A stretch of 6,727 bases of DNA from Myxococcales bacterium (GTDB lineage: Bacteria; Myxococcota; Bradymonadia; UBA7976; UBA1532), in contig JAGQJJ010000223.1 of the NCBI GenBank assembly GCA_020430675.1, positions 1 through 6,727 of the forward strand, read 5' to 3'. Both the position numbers and the translations under genes were made by a program. Shown here piece after piece: positions 4,174 to 6,727 of the stretch (position 1 is the stretch's first letter; the number at the start of each line of letters is the position of its first letter). The notes under the pieces are model-generated. The model did not search any database. It saw only the letters and a list, made by a program, of their open reading frames with translations, and was not told where the DNA came from.

Positions 4174-6111
4174 ATGCGGCCGGAAATCCTCCTCTTCGTC
4201 ACGCTCTGCCTCGGCTGCGCCGCCGGTGACGCCGGGGGGCTCGATGCCCAAGGCGAGACCCTGGACCGCGGCGCGGATGCGCCCGACGTCCGACGCGGCG
4301 CGCCCGATGCCGGCGCCCTCGATATGGCACCGGTGGCATCTGACATGGCATCGGGCACCGCTGATATGCCATGGGTGCCATTGGATGGGGGCGCGCTCGA
4401 CGGGGCCATGCCTCCGGTCGACATGACGCTGGCCGTTGATGCCATGGCGGTCGAAGACGCCGCGGCGCGGATGGACATGGCCGCGCAGTTGGTCGATGGG
4501 GGCGTCGAGGGCCCGGGCGACCTGCCGTTGCTGCACGACCTTTCGGGCGCGCCGCCTGATCGCGTCGAAGCGCTGGTGCGCCGCGCGCTCGATGGGCTGG
4601 GCATGCACGCCGCGACCGGCCCGTCGCCGGCCGATCGCGTGGTCATCACGCCCTATCTTCTGGCCTGGATCGACCAGACCGGCTTCCCCGGCAAGCTCAA
4701 CGGCCTGTGGACGCTCAACGGCGACCGCCTCGATCTCGACTTTGTGCTGCTCGACGGCGAGCGTCCGATCAACCAGCTCGTGCCCGGCGAAAACGGCGAC
4801 GGGCGCTGGCCGGCGGGCTATCCCGGCGCCGAGCACATCGAGTTCCCCAATCGCACGCCCGAAGCCAATGACAACCCCGCCTGCGCCGACCGCGACTGGT
4901 GCAATCAGTACGGCGTGGCCGAGGCCGATCCCATCACCGACGGCGACATCCCCTGGTGGTCGGCCTGCAATCGCGCGCGCCCGGGCTTCGACGCGCGCTT
5001 CGAGCCGGTCGAGGTCACCCCGCGCGCCGGCGGCCTGACGCTCTGGTACGCCGCGCCGCTGGTGAAGATGGCCGATGGCGACGGCCGCTACGACGGCGAT
5101 GACTGCGGCGCGGACTATCTCTTCGCCGATGGCATCCGCCACCGGGTCTGGCTGCGCCTTGGCTATGAGTTCGACGCCACCGAGAGCCACCTCGACCGGC
5201 TGGTTCAGGTCGAAAACCCTGCGCAGAATCCAGCCTTTGATGGGCCGATGAGCTTCATCGGCGGCTTTGTCATCACCCGCTGGCCACAACCGCATCCAAG
5301 CAAGAGCATCGATCGCTTCTGGCGCGCCGAGAGCCGCGACGGCGGCTTCCGCTGGGGCGACGTCGACGTGCGCCTGCCCGCCGGGCAATGGGTCGACCTC
5401 ACCGGCTACCCGCGCTTCGACCGGCAGGATGTCATCATCGCCTGGGCCGGGCAGCCATTGTCGTTCAGCGACCGCGCCGCCTATGCCACCGGGCGCGCGC
5501 TGACGTTGTCTCATGTGGGGCCGGGCGACAACGACGACGTGGGCGCCTGCCTCTGCGCGGTGCACGGTGGCCTTGAATTGGGCGGGGGCCTGCTGCACGG
5601 CGGCATCGCGCTGCCGGTTCCGCCCGGTGAGCGCAGCATGGTCGCGCGTCGGCGGCTGACCTTGCGCCGTGAAGCCCCGCCGCCCATGCCGCGCCGCATC
5701 GTCTACGAGGCCGAGGGGCCCGAGCTGCGCCATAACCTGGGCCGCGCCGACGGCGATGGCTGGTCGGCGGCGACCGACCGCGACAGCGAGGGCCACCTGA
5801 TCTTCGGCCCCTACGCCCGCGACTGGGGCGAGGGCCGGGCGCTGGTCGGCTTCCGGCTGCTGGTCGACGTGGTCAACGCCGCCGACGACGAGGTGGTCGT
5901 GCTCGACGTGTACGACGCCGACGCCGATCAGATCCTCGCTTCGACCCATGTGCGCCGCCGCAGCCTGCCCGGTCCCTTCGCCTACGCCGACTTCGTGCTC
6001 GCCGCCGACCTCGCCGGCCGCGCCGGTCATGCCATCGAGACCCGCGTGTGGTGGACCGATCGCTCGTACGTGCGCGTCGACCGCGTCGAGGTGGTGCTCG
6101 ACGCGCAGTGA
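4174..6111 (+). CDS. Large secreted or lipid-anchored protein with a carbohydrate-binding-like C-terminus (645 aa)
   Basis: I do not recognise a named family. Residues 1-15 (MRPEILLFVTLCLGC) look like a short lipoprotein signal ending at Cys15, although the -3 residue is Cys rather than the usual Leu. Residues 20-125 are an Asp/Ala/Met/Gly-rich linker with Asp-Met pairs at heptad spacing, typical of a surface tether. Residues 150-500 form a large core with six cysteines (237, 243, 265, 311, 459, 461), which may form disulfides. The core also has WCNQYG, a DGDGRYDGDDCGADY stretch (301-315) resembling a calcium-binding loop, MSFIGGFVITRWP and GDNDDVGACLCAVHGG. Residues 508-645 (RIVYEAEGPELRHNLGR, FGPYARDWGEGRALVGFRL, IETRVWW, VRVDRVEVVL) resemble a CBM6/CBM35-type beta sandwich that binds sugars. 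The start at 4174 is set by the ribosome site and signal segment. Its stop is one base from the convergent stop of the next gene. A cell-surface carbohydrate-binding or carbohydrate-processing role is inferred; no catalytic residues can be assigned. Its GC-rich codon use resembles the glycerate kinase region more than the spike island. Confidence 0.8.
   Translation: MRPEILLFVTLCLGCAAGDAGGLDAQGETLDRGADAPDVRRGAPDAGALDMAPVASDMASGTADMPWVPLDGGALDGAMPPVDMTLAVDAMAVEDAAARMDMAAQLVDGGVEGPGDLPLLHDLSGAPPDRVEALVRRALDGLGMHAATGPSPADRVVITPYLLAWIDQTGFPGKLNGLWTLNGDRLDLDFVLLDGERPINQLVPGENGDGRWPAGYPGAEHIEFPNRTPEANDNPACADRDWCNQYGVAEADPITDGDIPWWSACNRARPGFDARFEPVEVTPRAGGLTLWYAAPLVKMADGDGRYDGDDCGADYLFADGIRHRVWLRLGYEFDATESHLDRLVQVENPAQNPAFDGPMSFIGGFVITRWPQPHPSKSIDRFWRAESRDGGFRWGDVDVRLPAGQWVDLTGYPRFDRQDVIIAWAGQPLSFSDRAAYATGRALTLSHVGPGDNDDVGACLCAVHGGLELGGGLLHGGIALPVPPGERSMVARRRLTLRREAPPPMPRRIVYEAEGPELRHNLGRADGDGWSAATDRDSEGHLIFGPYARDWGEGRALVGFRLLVDVVNAADDEVVVLDVYDADADQILASTHVRRRSLPGPFAYADFVLAADLAGRAGHAIETRVWWTDRSYVRVDRVEVVLDAQ
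4321..4384 (+). repeat. 21-bp period Asp-Met linker repeat inside the lipoprotein gene
   Basis: Asp codons fall at residues 50, 57, 64 and 71, exactly seven apart, and the first three are followed by Met (DMAPVAS, DMASGTA, DMPWVPL). The spacing recurs loosely at 76/83 and 101/108. This suggests expansion of a 21-base unit that has since diverged. As protein it is probably an extended, acidic spacer between lipid anchor and folded core. Confidence 0.5.
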
Positions 6112-6112
6112 G

Positions 6113-6349
6113 TCAAAGTCGGCCGCCGACGCCCTGAAGCTTGAAGACCATCAACAGCACGATGTCAAGCACCGCTTGCATCAGCAGCGGCACCAGCCCA
6201 TGCACATGCACCGCGATCGAGGGCACGTATTGCATGGCGGTTGAAACCACCACGATGAGCACCGCGGTGGCCTTCCAGAGCAGGTGGGCGTCGGTCAGCA
6301 GGAAGCGCACCGTGGCGCCCGCGGCGACGGCGAGGGCGAGGAAGGTCAT
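6113..6349 (-). CDS. 78-aa predicted integral membrane protein coupled to glycerate kinase
   Basis: The 78-residue product is almost entirely hydrophobic. Likely membrane segments are residues 2-18 (FLALAVAAGATVRFLL), 23-43 (centred on KATAVLIVVVSTAMQYV) and 52-70 (VPLLMQAVLDIVLLMVF). Between them lies a short His-containing loop, HVHG (48-51). No named family was recognised. The start at 6349 is chosen because its ATG overlaps the TGA of the glycerate kinase gene as ATGA (6346-6349), a common sign of translational coupling; a longer frame upstream merely shadows the kinase. Its own stop (6113-6115) is separated by one base from the stop of the convergent lipoprotein gene. A link to transport or to envelope function is not shown by the sequence. 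Being so short, it could be a regulator or membrane partner of something encoded elsewhere in the operon. Confidence 0.68.
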   Translation of the reverse strand: MTFLALAVAAGATVRFLLTDAHLLWKATAVLIVVVSTAMQYVPSIAVHVHGLVPLLMQAVLDIVLLMVFKLQGVGGRL

Positions 6350-6727
6350 TGCGCGCAAAGCGCCCAGAGCCGCGCGGCGCGGGCGGCGGCGCGGGTGAGC
6401 AGCGTGGGCGCGTTTGCCATGAGCCATTCGCGGGGGCGTGGGCCATCGGCGATGGGCACCAGCGCCCCGTGCGGCGGGCACCAGACCTCGGCTTCGGGGG
6501 TGATCTCGCCGCCGAAGATCCACGTCGGACGCTGCCGAGCTGCGGTTCGGGCCAGCAATCCGCCGACCGTCTTGCCGCGCGGCGTCTGTTCATCGACGCG
6601 ACCTTCACCGGTGAGCACCAGATCGGCGGCGTCGAGCGCGGCGTCGAGGCCGACCCGCTCGGCGAGCGCGGCAAAACCGGGGCGCAGCTCGGCGCCCAGC
6701 GCGGCGAGCGCGACCGGCAGCCCGCCG
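6346..6727 (-). CDS. Glycerate kinase, C-terminal part (5' end beyond window)
   Basis: The last 126 or so residues of a type-I glycerate kinase (GlxK/Gly_kinase fold) are visible; the gene begins beyond the right edge. Key blocks are LPVALAALGAELRPGF, then DAADLVLTGEGRVDEQTPRG, the phosphate-handling region typical of the family (TGEGR.D.Q...GK), and GGLLARTAARQRPTWIFGG. The C-terminal ALVPIADGPRPREWLMANAP block matches the usual I.DGP....AM.NA ending. The enzyme phosphorylates D-glycerate with ATP in the cytoplasm, feeding glyoxylate or serine-derived carbon into glycolysis. The frame is open through to position 6727. Any apparent internal start around 6618 (GTG) lies inside the conserved TGEGR region and is not a real start. 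The stop overlaps the following membrane protein gene. Which glycerate carbon is phosphorylated cannot be judged from this fragment. Confidence 0.88.
   Translation of the reverse strand, partial: GGLPVALAALGAELRPGFAALAERVGLDAALDAADLVLTGEGRVDEQTPRGKTVGGLLARTAARQRPTWIFGGEITPEAEVWCPPHGALVPIADGPRPREWLMANAPTLLTRAAARAARLWALCAQ

Noticed and set aside
4171..6030. Very long minus-strand open frame (619 codons) opposite the lipoprotein gene
   Set aside because: It is a mirror of the high-GC codon pattern of the real gene. Its product is a composition-driven string of Ala, Val, Gly, Asp and Arg with no recognisable domain, and the plus frame has signal, linker and domain structure.

Overview
This window is high-GC bacterial DNA with dense, partly overlapping genes. 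The protein content points to a predatory or soil-type deltaproteobacterium in the broad sense (Myxococcota or a relative). The clues are type VI secretion (T6SS) or contractile-spike genes, a DUF2169 protein, and a large surface lipoprotein with an Asp/Ala/Met-rich linker. The taxonomic guess is an inference from style only.

Left part (1 to 3958), spike and accessory island. On the minus strand, reading right to left, the order is: a 214-aa coil plus Ig-like protein (3314-3958); a DUF2169 protein (1925-3286); a 70-aa coiled-coil protein (938-1150); and a spike protein of the VgrG/gpV class (1-941, 3' end beyond the window). The spike protein begins directly with the gp5-like OB-fold and lacks the gp27-like module of a complete VgrG. 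A second coil plus Ig-like protein (1310-1936) lies on the plus strand and runs tail to tail into the DUF2169 gene, with a 12-bp overlap. The 70-aa protein and both coil plus Ig proteins share one N-terminal motif, roughly A-x-x-R-x-x-x-L-E-x-R-[VI]-x-x-[WY]-E-x-R-[LM]-A. The two larger proteins also share a C-terminal domain of about 100 residues. The most interesting feature of the window is therefore a small paralogous family with one member in front of each of the two minus-strand genes (spike and DUF2169). It could be a docking or loading module for a contractile injection system, but that function is inference.

Middle part (3959 to 6111). A 215-bp divergent intergenic region is followed by a 645-aa predicted lipoprotein or secreted protein. 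It has a hydrophobic N-terminus ending in Cys, an Asp-Met linker with heptad spacing, a Cys- and Asp-rich core of unknown function, and a C-terminal carbohydrate-binding-like beta-sandwich domain.

Right part (6113 to 6727). On the minus strand, the 3' end of a type-I glycerate kinase gene overlaps by ATGA with a 78-aa membrane protein gene. That gene's stop is one base from the lipoprotein stop. These look like housekeeping genes next to the accessory island.

No tRNA, rRNA, CRISPR array, insertion sequence or convincing factor-independent terminator was seen. All intergenic gaps are under 300 bases.
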